A stretch of 64,000 nt of DNA from assembly GCF_900116195.1 (NCBI RefSeq), contig NZ_FOZW01000005.1, positions 124,001-188,000 of the forward strand, read 5' to 3'. Of this stretch, positions 1 through 8,463 are shown piece by piece. How positions within the stretch are numbered: position 1 is the first letter of the stretch; each line of letters opens with the position of its first letter. This DNA is from Alloyangia pacifica (GTDB lineage: Bacteria; Pseudomonadota; Alphaproteobacteria; Rhodobacterales; Rhodobacteraceae). The translations under genes were made by a program, and so were the position numbers. The notes below the pieces were generated by a model. It had not been told where the DNA came from. It saw nothing but the letters and a program-made list of their open reading frames with translations, and did no database searches.

Positions 1-827
1 TCCAGCTCCTCGCTCGACGGCAGGCGCGCGAGCTTCGACTCCGCCAGCAGCGGCTCGGCCGGCACCCCGAGGAACTTCGCCGTGATTTCCACCGATTGCT
101 CGGGGTTCTCGCGGCGGAAGTCGATCGCGTCCTTGATCACCGCGTTGACCTTCACGATCACGGCGTCATCGCCGGCCTTCTCGTCGCTGACGATGAAGCT
201 GGAGGGGAAGGCGATCTCGGGGAAGAAATCCTCGTTCGAGCTCAGCTCGGCCAGGTCGGGAATACGCTTCTTGATAACATCGACGAAGGGGTACCAGATG
301 CCCGCCGCGTCGATCTGGCCGGAGCCGAACGCCGTGACGACGGTCGAGGGGTCCATGGGCACGATCTTGACGTCGTCCAGGGTCATGCCGGCCTCTTTCA
401 GCGCGAGCCGCAGCAGCATGTCGCCGGAGGTGCCTTCGGGAACCCCCACTGTCTTGCCCTTCAGCTCGGCGATCGAGCTGATGCCGGGCTGCGCGATGAC
501 CCGGTCGGTATAGCCGAGCGCGTTGACCGCGATCACCTTGGCCTGGCCGCTGGCCGGAAGCCACAGGGCGCCCGGGCCGATATAGGCGAAATCGAGCGAG
601 CCCGCATTCAGCGCCTGCACCTGGATCGGGCCGTTGGTGAACACCTTGAGGTCGGCATCGAGCCCGTGCTTCTCCCACAGGCCTTGGTCGGTGGCGATGG
701 CTGCCATGCTGGTGCCGAAATAGTCGGCGATGTAGCCCATGCGGATCTTGTCGAGATCAGCGGCCAGGGCGGGCCCGGTCAGGGCGGCCATGGAAACGGC
801 GGCCAGAAGCGTGCGGCGATTGAGCAT
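1..827 (-). CDS. ABC transporter substrate-binding protein, NMT1/taurine type (3' end cut by window)
   Basis: Periplasmic ligand-binding component of an ABC importer of the nitrate/sulfonate/taurine (NMT1/SsuA/TauA) class; the ligand is not deducible. About 275 codons are visible and the C-terminus lies beyond base 1. The ATG at 827-825 is preceded by AGGAGGA with ideal spacing and starts a signal peptide of about 22 residues (LNRRTLLAAVSMAAL...GPALA, cleavage before ADLDKIRMGY). Typical family features follow: a GYIADYFG segment, an NAGSLDFAYIGP-like recognition stretch, and a GKTVGVPEGTSGD loop. It is the last of four co-oriented genes (ROK regulator, permease, ATPase, this one); the 41-base gap to the ATPase fits one operon. 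Confidence 0.85.
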   Translation of the reverse strand, partial: MLNRRTLLAAVSMAALTGPALAADLDKIRMGYIADYFGTSMAAIATDQGLWEKHGLDADLKVFTNGPIQVQALNAGSLDFAYIGPGALWLPASGQAKVIAVNALGYTDRVIAQPGISSIAELKGKTVGVPEGTSGDMLLRLALKEAGMTLDDVKIVPMDPSTVVTAFGSGQIDAAGIWYPFVDVIKKRIPDLAELSSNEDFFPEIAFPSSFIVSDEKAGDDAVIVKVNAVIKDAIDFRRENPEQSVEITAKFLGVPAEPLLAESKLARLPSSEEL

Positions 828-868
828 GAAGTGTCCTCCTCTACGTATCATGCAAGAAACTGGTAAAC

Positions 869-1654
869 TCAGGCGGCGGCGGTTTCGTCGCGGTGGTAGA
901 CCGCGCGCCAGACTTGGTTCCGGATTGCGGTGAATTCCGGTGACAGGCGAATGTCCTCGGTGCGCGGGAACGGCAGATCGACGTCGATGATCTGCTGCAG
1001 CCTGCCCGGCCGCGCCGCCAGCACGATCACCCGGTGCGCGATGTAGACGGCCTCGTCCACGTCGTGGGTGATGAACATGACCGTGCGTCGATCCTTCGAC
1101 CAGGTGTCGAGCAACTGGTCCTGCAGCCGGACGCGGGTCAACGCGTCGAGCGCGCCGAAGGGTTCATCCATCAGCAGCACGCTGGGATTGACCGCATAGG
1201 CCCGCGCGATGGCGCAGCGCTGCTTCATCCCGCCGGACAGGGTCTTGGGATAGGCATCACCGAAATCACCGAGCCCGACAAGCTCGAGGTAGTGATCGGC
1301 GCGCGCGTTGCGTTCCTGCTTGTCCATGCCTTGCAGCATGAGCCCGAAGGCGACGTTCTCGCGGACCGTCAGCCAGGGAAACAGCGCATATTGCTGAAAG
1401 ATCACGCCGCGGTCCGGCCCCGGCCCCGACACCGGGTGCCCGTCGACAAGGCACTCGCCCGCGCTGACTTCGGTGAGCCCGGCGACGATGTTCATCGCCG
1501 TGGACTTGCCGCAGCCCGAGGGCCCGACCACGGTGACGATCTCACCATCCGCGATGTCGAGGTTGAGGTTTTTCAGAGCGGTGAATGCGTTGGCTCCTTC
1601 GCCGAACACTTTCGACACGTTGCGGAACGAAATTTTGTGCGGATCGCCGGTCAT
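869..1654 (-). CDS. ABC transporter ATP-binding protein (TauB/SsuB/NrtD family)
   Basis: Cytoplasmic ATPase of the same importer, 261 residues, a normal family length. Walker A is GPSGCGKST (about residue 40), followed by a Q-loop (FQQYALFPWL), signature LSGGMKQR, Walker B LLMDEP and H-loop THDVDEA. The ATG at 1654 was chosen over longer in-frame upstream sequence because AGGAAAGGAT precedes it and MTGDPHKISFRNVSKVF is the conserved N-terminus. It begins 2 bases after the permease stop, so the two are translationally linked. The C-terminal SPEFTAIRNQVW helix is typical of taurine/nitrate ATPases. Confidence 0.92.
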   Translation of the reverse strand: MTGDPHKISFRNVSKVFGEGANAFTALKNLNLDIADGEIVTVVGPSGCGKSTAMNIVAGLTEVSAGECLVDGHPVSGPGPDRGVIFQQYALFPWLTVRENVAFGLMLQGMDKQERNARADHYLELVGLGDFGDAYPKTLSGGMKQRCAIARAYAVNPSVLLMDEPFGALDALTRVRLQDQLLDTWSKDRRTVMFITHDVDEAVYIAHRVIVLAARPGRLQQIIDVDLPFPRTEDIRLSPEFTAIRNQVWRAVYHRDETAAA

Positions 1655-1656
1655 AA

Positions 1657-2451
1657 TCAGATCCTTTCCTGCCAGTGGGTCAGGCGCTCTTCGGCGCGCA
1701 CGACGATACGGTCCATGATCAGCCCGAGAATGCCGATCGCGATCAGGCTGACGAAGATGGTTGGCAGATCGTAGTAGAGCTGCGCCTGCTGCATCCTGAA
1801 GCCGAGCCCCGACTGCGCCGCGATCAGTTCCGCCGCGACCACCGTTGCCCAGGCGGAACCGAGCCCGATGCGAAAGCCCACAAGGATGAACGGAGTCGAT
1901 GCCGGGATGACGACGCGCAGGAAAATGGTGCGGTCTTTGGCCCCCAGCACCCGGGCGGCGTTGATATAGGTGCGGTCCACACTGACGACACCCTGGTAGG
2001 TCGAGACGACCGAGGACAGGAACGCGGCGAGGAAGATGACGAAGATCTTGGGTTTCTCGTCGATCCCGAGCGTCACGATGGCGAGCGGAATGATCGCGAG
2101 GGGCGGAATGACGCGGAAGAACTGGATCCACGGATCGATGATAGCCCGTGCGACCTTATACCACCCCATTAGGAAGCCCACCGGCACAGCAAGCGCCGAG
2201 CCGAGGATGAAGCCGATGAGCACCCGCCGCAGAGAGGCCCCCATGTCGACCCACAGCTGTCCGGACAGGGCGAGTTCGACAATGCGCCCGAGCACGGTGA
2301 AGGGATCCGGAAGCTCCGAGAACCCGAGCACCGTCGCCAGCCACCAGAGCCCGATGCCGGTGGCGAATGACAGCACGCCCCAGAAAACCTTGCCCGGACG
2401 CCAGGCTTCTCGTCGCGGCGCGGCCATGTCGATGTCGTTCATGACGCTCAT
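1657..2451 (-). CDS. ABC transporter permease (TauC/SsuC family)
   Basis: Inner-membrane permease, 264 residues with about six hydrophobic segments and the binding-protein-dependent permease EAA region ([23 protein letters not shown]). A GGAGG-type site precedes the ATG at 2451; an in-frame ATG at 2442 is possible but has no site. The gene lies 23 bases after the ROK gene and directly before the ATPase, so regulator and transporter are probably cotranscribed. With its ATPase and binding protein it forms a complete importer. The class carries sulfonates, nitrate, aromatic acids or pyrimidine precursors; nothing here decides between them. Confidence 0.9.
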   Translation of the reverse strand: MSVMNDIDMAAPRREAWRPGKVFWGVLSFATGIGLWWLATVLGFSELPDPFTVLGRIVELALSGQLWVDMGASLRRVLIGFILGSALAVPVGFLMGWYKVARAIIDPWIQFFRVIPPLAIIPLAIVTLGIDEKPKIFVIFLAAFLSSVVSTYQGVVSVDRTYINAARVLGAKDRTIFLRVVIPASTPFILVGFRIGLGSAWATVVAAELIAAQSGLGFRMQQAQLYYDLPTIFVSLIAIGILGLIMDRIVVRAEERLTHWQERI

Positions 2452-2474
2452 TTACTCTTCCTCCCCTTGAGGTG

Positions 2475-3623
2475 TCAGGCGCGCCCGGCGCGGCGCAAGG
2501 GCCAGCGCGGGGCGACCGGCCCGGTCGCATAGAAGAAACTTTCCAAAGCGATGCAGGCCGCGCCATACGCTCCGGCCGGATCGGTGAAGCGCGCACGCTC
2601 TATCCGCAGACCGTCGCGTTGCTGCGGCATCACCCTGCCCGGGAGGTCCCGGCGAAGTTCCGAGACGAAGGCCTCGGGTGCGACGCCAAGATCGCCGCCG
2701 AGCACGATCATTTCCGGCCCCAGCAATGTGACGGTGGTGCCCAGAGCCTGCAGGAACGCCTCGTAGACCTTGCCCCATTCCGGGCGCTGCATCGCCGCAG
2801 CAAGCAGGTCGCTGCGCGACAGGTCCTGATCTCCGACCAGCGCCCGCAGCGGCTCTTCCGAAAAGAACCGCTCGAGACATCCCCGCCCGCCGCAGCGGCA
2901 GGGGCGTCCGCCCGGCTCCACCACCACGTGGCCGATTTCCACGGCGTTGCGCCGCCCATCGGGCCCGGTCTGCGCGAAACCCGCGCCGATGCCCTTGCCG
3001 AGCAGCAGGTAGAGCAGGCTTTCCGCCTCGCTTCCGATTCCGTAGCAACATTCAGCCAGAGCCAGCGCGGTGGCGTTGTGCTCGATGACTGCAGGCAGTC
3101 CGAGCTCGGCTTCGAATGCATCGGCAAAGTGGACGTCCTGCCATCCTGTCAGGATCGAATGGGTGTTCACACGCCCGGTTGCATCGACGCTCCCCGGCAC
3201 TCCGATGCCGACGCCAAGAATCCGTTCAGACGGCACCCCGCTGCGGACGATCATCGACCGTGCGACTTCTGCGGCACGGGACACAAGCGCATCCGCCGGC
3301 TCCGAGAGATCATACTCGAGGCTCTCTGTCAGGCTGAGTCCGAGCGACACATCCGAGAGCGCAACATGGACCTGCCCTGCCCCAAGGTGAATGGCGACGA
3401 CATATCGGGACTCCGGGCAGATTTCGACAGTGACCGGCGGCCGCCCGATGGGTGCCGCCTCAGCAGCACTGCGCTCCCGGATGACTCCTTCGAGCCGCAT
3501 CTGCGCGGTGATCTTGGTAACACCAGCCGACGAAATGCCGGTGATGCGCGAAAGCTCGGCGCGCGACATCGGTCCAGCGTCACGAAGACGCGTCAGAATC
3601 TCTCCGGCGGCTGTGCGTGTCAT
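2475..3623 (-). CDS. ROK family transcriptional regulator
   Basis: 382 residues: an N-terminal winged helix (about 5-60, MSRAELSRITGISSAGVTKI) followed by a ROK domain. The ROK zinc site is intact, with the GH pair at 231-232 and CRCGGRGCLE at 242-251. At the kinase catalytic position the usual END motif reads EHN (about 181-183), so the catalytic Asp is Asn, which fits a sugar-sensing regulator without kinase activity. GGGAGAG precedes the ATG. A perfect inverted repeat lies 11 bases upstream of the start. It is first in the operon with the ABC importer, suggesting local autoregulated control. ROK regulators normally sense sugars or amino sugars, an unusual match for a taurine-type transporter. 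Confidence 0.93.
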   Translation of the reverse strand: MTRTAAGEILTRLRDAGPMSRAELSRITGISSAGVTKITAQMRLEGVIRERSAAEAAPIGRPPVTVEICPESRYVVAIHLGAGQVHVALSDVSLGLSLTESLEYDLSEPADALVSRAAEVARSMIVRSGVPSERILGVGIGVPGSVDATGRVNTHSILTGWQDVHFADAFEAELGLPAVIEHNATALALAECCYGIGSEAESLLYLLLGKGIGAGFAQTGPDGRRNAVEIGHVVVEPGGRPCRCGGRGCLERFFSEEPLRALVGDQDLSRSDLLAAAMQRPEWGKVYEAFLQALGTTVTLLGPEMIVLGGDLGVAPEAFVSELRRDLPGRVMPQQRDGLRIERARFTDPAGAYGAACIALESFFYATGPVAPRWPLRRAGRA

Positions 3624-3634
3624 GTCTCTCTCCC

Positions 3635-3654
3635 TTACTTACCTTACTAAGTAA
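3635..3654 (-). promoter_or_regulatory. Candidate ROK operator (perfect inverted repeat)
   Basis: TTACTTA, six bases, TAAGTAA: a perfect 7-bp inverted repeat in the leader of the ROK gene, in an AT-rich island within GC-rich DNA. NagC/Mlc-type ROK repressors bind AT-rich dyads of similar size. The position suggests autoregulation of the ROK-ABC operon. Inferred from sequence symmetry and location only. Confidence 0.55.
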
Positions 3655-4198
3655 ATTAAGTGGTCGTCGTCAAGCGATATTGTCAGAGTCACGATCACGG
3701 CCACACAGGTCGATTGCGGCACACGCTGCAAGGCCTTGTCTGAAAACAAGGATTCTGGCTTCTACCTCGGACGCGCCGCCTTACGTCCAACGTCCAAGCG
3801 AGGATTCCAAAACCTTCGCCGCCAGTGGTCCAAGCGGACTCCTCGCGCACGAGGCGCGTATCCCCCAAGTGACACCCTGCCCATTTTGCGAAAGAGAACC
3901 TAGCGATGCGTATGTCGGTGAAGGACGGCAGCCAGCGCTGGACGCCGACGCGGAGAGCCACCTTGGCGATCAAGATCGTCCCGGCCATGACTTTTGGCCT
4001 CGGAAGCGATCCTGCCGGTCGAAAAGCAAGGGCGCCTACGCCCGATCAGGGGAATAAGGATCCGCAGGAACATCAAGCTGCACGCCTTCGGTGATGGCGA
4101 CGTGACGTCGACGCTCCAGCGAAGCCTTTGTCAATGCGTTCCGCTGGTTGGTCAGCCCAGCAGTCCCTGGACCTAGCAGAGCAAGCGATTGGCTCGGA
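3655..4198. other. Non-coding or decayed stretch between ROK and AraC genes
   Basis: About 540 bases. Short frames exist on both strands, but none has a convincing ribosome site, conserved motif or normal codon pattern. The left end holds the ROK promoter; the right end abuts the stop of the AraC gene. I see no terminator, RNA gene or recognisable transposase motif. It may be a decayed gene. Confidence 0.4.
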
Positions 4199-5098
4199 TC
4201 ACGGCTCCCAACCCCGTTTTCGCGCGGCGCGGGGCGAGAGCCCGAATTTGCGGCGAAACGCACGGCTGAAGCTCTCGGGATGCTCAAAGCCGGACCTGCG
4301 ACCGATCTCGGCGACACTCAGGTGATGGTTCTTCACGTCGCGCAGCGCGGCATTCGCACGCTTCAGACGCCGTTCCGCGATCTCCGACGCGACCGTGGTC
4401 TCATGATCCGAGAAGATCCGGGACAGGTGCCGCCCGGAGATGCCAAGCGCCTGGGCGACCTTCGCGACTGATAGGTCCGGTTCCTCGACATTTGCGGAGA
4501 TGTGCGCGAGCGCGGCCAGATACTGGCTCCGCCCCGGCCCTGGCTGTCGCTCAAGTTGCAGCAGCCCCTCGATGGTGGAGAGGATCCGGGCCTCCTGCGC
4601 GTCGGTCGCCTCTGCGGTATTCAGCCAGCGGTGCAGGTCGCGGGCGAGACCCTGCTGGTCGAACCGCGCAGCACCGGCCTTGCGAGGGATCAGCACCGGT
4701 TCGGTCAGCGCCTGCAGGTGGCTGCCGATGAAGCTCTCGATCGGGAGCTTCAGGGACATGAGATGGATCGCCTCGGTGCAGATGATGGTGAAGGGTTCCG
4801 TGGCAAGACTGATCGCGGCGTCCCCGCCCCTCAGTTGCAGCCAGCGACCGCACTGACCGAGGATCGCCTGGCCTTCGACGACCAGGGTCGCGTAGACGAC
4901 ATCACGCCGCTCTCGCGGGCTCTCGCGCATGTCGAGCACATGGGCCGAACTCTGCACCTCGGTGGCAAGGACCCCGCCGATGCGGCGCACGGTCAGGCGC
5001 CCCTCGAAGGGAGCATCGTTGAGCGGCAGGCAGCGTCCCGGAAACAGCTTTCTGCTGAGCTGGTCCTCGTAATCAAGCAGATGCCGGTCAGCGATCAT
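4199..5098 (-). CDS. AraC family transcriptional regulator
   Basis: 299 residues. An N-terminal ligand-binding domain of the AraC-binding-like type (about 20-175) is followed by a C-terminal double helix-turn-helix (about 195-295) with the sequences VAQALGISGRHLSRIF and IGRRSGFEHPESFSRAFRRKFGLSP. The ATG at 5098 has GGGAGAG 8 bases upstream; the frame runs 27 codons further up, but that part looks non-conserved. It is divergent from the short-chain dehydrogenase 286 bases away and is its likely regulator (inference). Ligand unknown. Confidence 0.9.
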   Translation of the reverse strand: MIADRHLLDYEDQLSRKLFPGRCLPLNDAPFEGRLTVRRIGGVLATEVQSSAHVLDMRESPRERRDVVYATLVVEGQAILGQCGRWLQLRGGDAAISLATEPFTIICTEAIHLMSLKLPIESFIGSHLQALTEPVLIPRKAGAARFDQQGLARDLHRWLNTAEATDAQEARILSTIEGLLQLERQPGPGRSQYLAALAHISANVEEPDLSVAKVAQALGISGRHLSRIFSDHETTVASEIAERRLKRANAALRDVKNHHLSVAEIGRRSGFEHPESFSRAFRRKFGLSPRAARKRGWEP

Positions 5099-5328
5099 TG
5101 GAAAGCCTCTCCCGCGACCGCGATGAGCGCTCCCGAGTTCACGTCCAAAATTGTTATCAACTGAGTCGCTCAGGGTCAATTTTGAACCGCTTTCGTCGTG
5201 GAGCGGGCAATTCGCCGCACTTAGATAGCTCTCGAGGCGATTGCCGCAGGGACCTTGGTGACCTGCTGAACCGGACCGCAGGCGTTGTCGCCGAGGTCCG
5301 GGGCCGACGCGGGAGCTCTGCGATCAAG

Positions 5329-5480
5329 GGCGCCGCTGTTTGCCAGCTGCATCGCGATCTGGACGAAGGCAAAGGAGCTCCAAGATGGATATTCGCTTTG
5401 AAGGCAAGGTCGCCGCGGTGACCGGCGCCGGCTCGGGTATCGGCAAGGCAATCGCAATGCAGCTGGCAAACAGCGGCGCC
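5329..5480. repeat. 30-bp inverted repeat spanning the SDR promoter and coding start
   Basis: Bases 5329-5358 are the reverse complement of 5451-5480 with 29 of 30 matches; the loop is 92 bases. The right arm encodes SDR residues 23-32 (IAMQLANSGA, in the Rossmann helix after the GIG motif). The left arm lies in the untranslated leader, ending 26 bases before the ATG. Transcribed into mRNA the arms could pair and enclose the ribosome site and start codon. Confidence 0.85.
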
Positions 5481-6134
5481 AAGATCGTCGTGGCGGACCT
5501 GAACGAGGCGGCGGCCCGCGCGGTGGCCGACGCAATCACCGCCGCTGGCGGGACCGCCGAAATCTCGGTGGGCGATGCCTCGGACGCGGGCTCGGTCAAG
5601 TCGATGGTCGAGGTCGCGAAATCGCTCGGCGGGCTGCACCTTCTGGTCAACAATGCCGGAATCGGCGGGCCGAACGCACCGGTGGGTGATTACCCCGAGG
5701 ACGGCTGGCGCAAGGTCATCGACATCAACCTGAACGCGGTCTTCCTTGGCATGCGGCACGGCATCCCCGCGATGCTGGACGCCGGCGGCGGGGCCATCGT
5801 CAACATGGCCTCGGTCATGGGCTCGGTCGGGATGCAAGGCACGGTCGGCTATGTGACCGCCAAGCATGCCGTGGTCGGCATGACCAAGACCGCGGCGCTG
5901 GAATATGCCGACAAGGGCATCCGTGTAAACTCGGTCGGGCCGGCCTTCATCGATACACCGCTGCTCGAGCAACTCGAAGAGGAGGCCCGCGCGGCGCTCG
6001 TCGCGCAGCATCCGGTCGGGCGTCTCGGTAAGGCCGAAGAGGTCGCGGCGCTGGTGCTCTTCCTGCTATCCGAACATGCCAGCTTCATTACCGGCAGCTA
6101 CCACCTGGTCGACGGCGGTTACACCGCCCGCTGA
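5385..6134 (+). CDS. SDR family NAD(P)-dependent oxidoreductase
   Basis: Classical short-chain dehydrogenase, 249 residues. Cofactor motif TGAGSGIG (about 12-19), acidic residue after strand 2 (VVADLNE, suggesting NAD), NNAG at about 89, catalytic Ser in the ASVMGS strand and YxxxK in GYVTAKHA, then a PG-like turn (GPAFIDTP) and C-terminal DGGYTAR. AAGGAG sits 8 bases before the ATG. The substrate, probably a secondary alcohol or 3-oxoacyl/keto compound, cannot be inferred. It is divergent from an AraC regulator. The leader carries an inverted copy of part of the gene's own 5' coding region. Confidence 0.92.
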   Translation: MDIRFEGKVAAVTGAGSGIGKAIAMQLANSGAKIVVADLNEAAARAVADAITAAGGTAEISVGDASDAGSVKSMVEVAKSLGGLHLLVNNAGIGGPNAPVGDYPEDGWRKVIDINLNAVFLGMRHGIPAMLDAGGGAIVNMASVMGSVGMQGTVGYVTAKHAVVGMTKTAALEYADKGIRVNSVGPAFIDTPLLEQLEEEARAALVAQHPVGRLGKAEEVAALVLFLLSEHASFITGSYHLVDGGYTAR

Positions 6135-6147
6135 TCCCGCGCAACGG

Positions 6148-6169
6148 GCACGCGCCGCGGCGCGTGCCT
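6148..6169 (+). terminator. GC-rich hairpin just after the SDR gene
   Basis: GGCACGCGC, CGCG loop, GCGCGTGCC: a 9-bp perfect stem 13 bases after the SDR stop. No U-tract follows, so it is only a possible terminator or 3' stability hairpin. Confidence 0.4.
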
Positions 6170-6229
6170 GCAAGCACCAGACGCAGCGCAAGCGCCAGGC
6201 CAAGCCCCTAGGAAAGCTCTCCTCCATGC

Positions 6230-6490
6230 CCCTCACCGCACCTGCCACCGTCCCCGAACGCCCTCGCGTGGTGATAGTCCACGGAGGGTTCTCGGGCTCG
6301 GCGCACGATGGTGCGGCACCAGGTCCGTCTGTGCAGCCCACGATGGTGTCGCACTTTTCGCGGAGGGCAATTTCGAGCAGGTCCTCCGCAACCTCGCGGC
6401 ACGGACCCGGAAAAGGCTGACTGCATTGCCGCGACACAGGTCGGCGCCGCGGTCCTGGCCAAATTCCAACAGCCCGCGATTGCCTAGCGC
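6230..6490 (-). pseudogene. Possible universal stress protein (UspA) C-terminal remnant
   Basis: On the minus strand one frame reads EVAEDLLEIALREKCDTIVG followed by CTDGPG and PPWTITTRG. This resembles the UspA pattern of a helix ending in CDxIVxG, a G-rich ATP-binding loop and a terminal PCxVTIVR strand. There is no start codon, the N-terminal half is absent, and frames shift along the match. It could equally be a chance frame in GC-rich DNA. The rest of 6135-6740 shows no other recognisable gene. Confidence 0.3.
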
Positions 6491-6740
6491 GCTCCGGGAT
6501 GGCGGCGGAGACGCCGGCGTTTGCTTCGACCACGCACCCTTTGCCAAGCACCTTACATGGGTGGAGCCGGCCGGGTTGACTGAAAACGGTGTCGCCGCGG
6601 CGGCAGGGACACAAAACACCTCGCTTCGCAGCACGACATCGCCTTCTGCGGATCGGGAAATTGCGCTCCGGTGCAGCAGCGTGCATGAGCCTGTGGGAAG
6701 GATGCCGCGCGCGGCCCGATCCAAGCACCGGAGACACCTC

Positions 6741-7613
6741 ATGCCCCAGGACCTGCAAGCAGCCGGCAACCCGATCCGCCTTGATCATTCCGGGCACTTC
6801 GTGGCCGATGCGGAGGCGGCGCGCGCCGAGCTGGAGGCGCTCGGGTTCACGGTGACACCCTATTCGGCGCAGGTGCAGCCCGATCCCGTGACGGGCGAGC
6901 CGAGGTTGACGGGAACTGGCAACATCTGCGTCATGCTGGACAAAGGGTACCTGGAGTTTCTCGTGCATACGGCCGACACGCCCATCGGGCTGGAGTTCCT
7001 GGCCGCGCTCGAGCGCCGTGCCGGCCTGCACCTTTCAGCCTTTGCCGTTGTTGATGCCGATGCCCAGCACGCGGCGCTGCGAGCGGCGGGAATCGAGATG
7101 CGCCCGGTCGCACATTTCGAGCGCGAGCTGGCCACCGAAACCGGGATGGAAACCGCGGCGTTCTCGGTCGCGCGGCTCGCCGCGGGCACGATGCCCGAGG
7201 GGCGGGTGCAGTTTCTCGTTCACCACAATGCCGCGGCACTCTGGCAGCCGCGCTGGACCGGGCACGCAAACGGCGCCCATGCGCTGACGGCAATCATCGC
7301 GTCGGCGCCGGATCCCGCCGAGACTGCCGCCCGCTTTGCGCGCTGTCTTGGCCGTCCCGCGCAGCCCTTCGGCAACGGGTTGCGCATTGCGCTCGACCGC
7401 GGCGCGCTGGAGATCCTGCCCGAGGCGGAGGCCGAGGCGCTCGTGGGCGCGGCAGTCGAGCCCGGGCGCTCGGCCTTTGTCGGCCTGCGCCTTTCCATGT
7501 CGGATCCCGCCAAGCTGTCGGACCGGCCCGGCGCGCGCTGGATCGGCGCGTCGCTTGCACTGCCCTTCGGTCCCGCGCTGGGGGCGGGGACCTGGGTATT
7601 AGACCCGCTCTGA
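6741..7613 (+). CDS. VOC/glyoxalase-like domain protein
   Basis: 290 residues resembling the glyoxalase-like (Glyoxalase_3/VOC) family: paired beta-alpha-beta-beta-beta modules starting at LDHSGHFVADAEAARAELEALGF (about 13) and again near NGAHALTAIIASAPDPAETAARF (about 175). Members bind a divalent metal; His15 and late Glu residues could contribute, but the full ligand set is not assignable. The ATG at 6741 has GGAG 7 bases upstream; longer in-frame sequence upstream looks non-coding. It is convergent with the GntR gene 18 bases away. Function unknown. Confidence 0.8.
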   Translation: MPQDLQAAGNPIRLDHSGHFVADAEAARAELEALGFTVTPYSAQVQPDPVTGEPRLTGTGNICVMLDKGYLEFLVHTADTPIGLEFLAALERRAGLHLSAFAVVDADAQHAALRAAGIEMRPVAHFERELATETGMETAAFSVARLAAGTMPEGRVQFLVHHNAAALWQPRWTGHANGAHALTAIIASAPDPAETAARFARCLGRPAQPFGNGLRIALDRGALEILPEAEAEALVGAAVEPGRSAFVGLRLSMSDPAKLSDRPGARWIGASLALPFGPALGAGTWVLDPL

Positions 7614-7631
7614 CCGCCGCAGACGGCGCGA

Positions 7632-8324
7632 TCACACGGTGTAGAGCTGCGCGAAGGCGTTGCGGACGTTCTCGGTGACAGCTTCCAGCCGGCGTTCGAT
7701 ATGGCGCCGCATCTCGGCCTGGGCCGCATCCGGATCACGGCGCTTCACCGCCTGCAGGATGCGCTTGTGCGGTTCCGTAGTGACAAACTCGGGCCCTGTC
7801 TTCTCGGAGAGCGTCTTGAGGTCGATCAGGCGGATGTAGCGGATCCGCCCATAGATATTCTCGAGCATCCGCACCATCTCGGAGTTTCCCGAGAGCGCGG
7901 CGAGCCGGATGTGGAAGTCCTCGTCGAGTTGCACCAGTTCCACCGGGGACCTGCCGGGCTGATACTCGGCGTCCGCACCGGATAGGTAGCGCTCGAGGCT
8001 TTCGACATCCTTGGGGTCAGCGCGCAGCGCCGCCAGCCGGGTCGCCTCGCACTCGATCGCCGCGCGCGCCTCGTAGAGGTCCATGATCTCTGCCGAGGTC
8101 AGCGAGCGGCAGAAGAAACCCTGCCCGCTGCGAAAGGTCAGGAAACCCTCGGCAACCAGTCTGTTCAGTGCCTCGCGCAGCGGCGTGCGGCTGGTTTCGA
8201 GACGTTTCGCCAGTTCGGTCTCGTTCAACCTCGAATCGGGCTTGAACTCGTAACTGGCCGCCATCTCCTTGAGAAGCGCGTAGGCACGTTCAACTGATCC
8301 ACTGTTTTTCTGTTGGTTTTCCAA
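7632..8324 (-). CDS. GntR family regulator (FCD/FadR subfamily)
   Basis: 230 residues: an N-terminal winged helix (about 10-75, with LNETELAKRLETSRTPLREALNRL) and a C-terminal all-helical FCD ligand domain (about 85-220) with metal-ligand candidates in DEDFHIRLA and HKRILQAV. The start appears to be TTG at 8324, preceded by AGGAAT 7 bases upstream; the next in-frame Met would remove the first helix. It is divergent from the TPP enzyme/TctCBA operon, with a 10-bp palindrome matching the FadR-type operator core between them. It is therefore probably the local repressor, sensing the transported acid. Confidence 0.92.
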   Translation of the reverse strand: MENQQKNSGSVERAYALLKEMAASYEFKPDSRLNETELAKRLETSRTPLREALNRLVAEGFLTFRSGQGFFCRSLTSAEIMDLYEARAAIECEATRLAALRADPKDVESLERYLSGADAEYQPGRSPVELVQLDEDFHIRLAALSGNSEMVRMLENIYGRIRYIRLIDLKTLSEKTGPEFVTTEPHKRILQAVKRRDPDAAQAEMRRHIERRLEAVTENVRNAFAQLYTV

Positions 8325-8414
8325 GTGGTTATTCCTGAACCTTGAGCTTCAATGCAATCTTAGCAGCGGGCATGAAAAAAACCAATTGATTTGCACTCTG
8401 ATCTGCGTGCTAAG

Positions 8415-8424
8415 CTGTATACAG
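8415..8424. promoter_or_regulatory. GntR/FadR-type operator palindrome
   Basis: CTGTATACAG is a perfect 10-bp palindrome containing the GTATAC core typical of FCD-subfamily GntR operators. It lies in the intergenic region between the divergent GntR gene and the TPP enzyme gene, 49 bases before the proposed GTG start of the latter. Binding is inferred. Confidence 0.6.
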
Positions 8425-8463
8425 ACAAGAACACCAGCGTGAATGCTAAACTTGGAGAGTGTT

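Noticed and set aside
4036-4317. Small minus-strand gene downstream of the AraC gene
   Set aside because: It overlaps the AraC coding end in another frame, has no start site and no motif.
6208-6462. Asp/Glu or hydantoin racemase fragment (IVGCTDGPGA resembles the racemase GCTE loop)
   Set aside because: The flanking helix and terminal strand fit a universal stress protein better, and neither match is strong.
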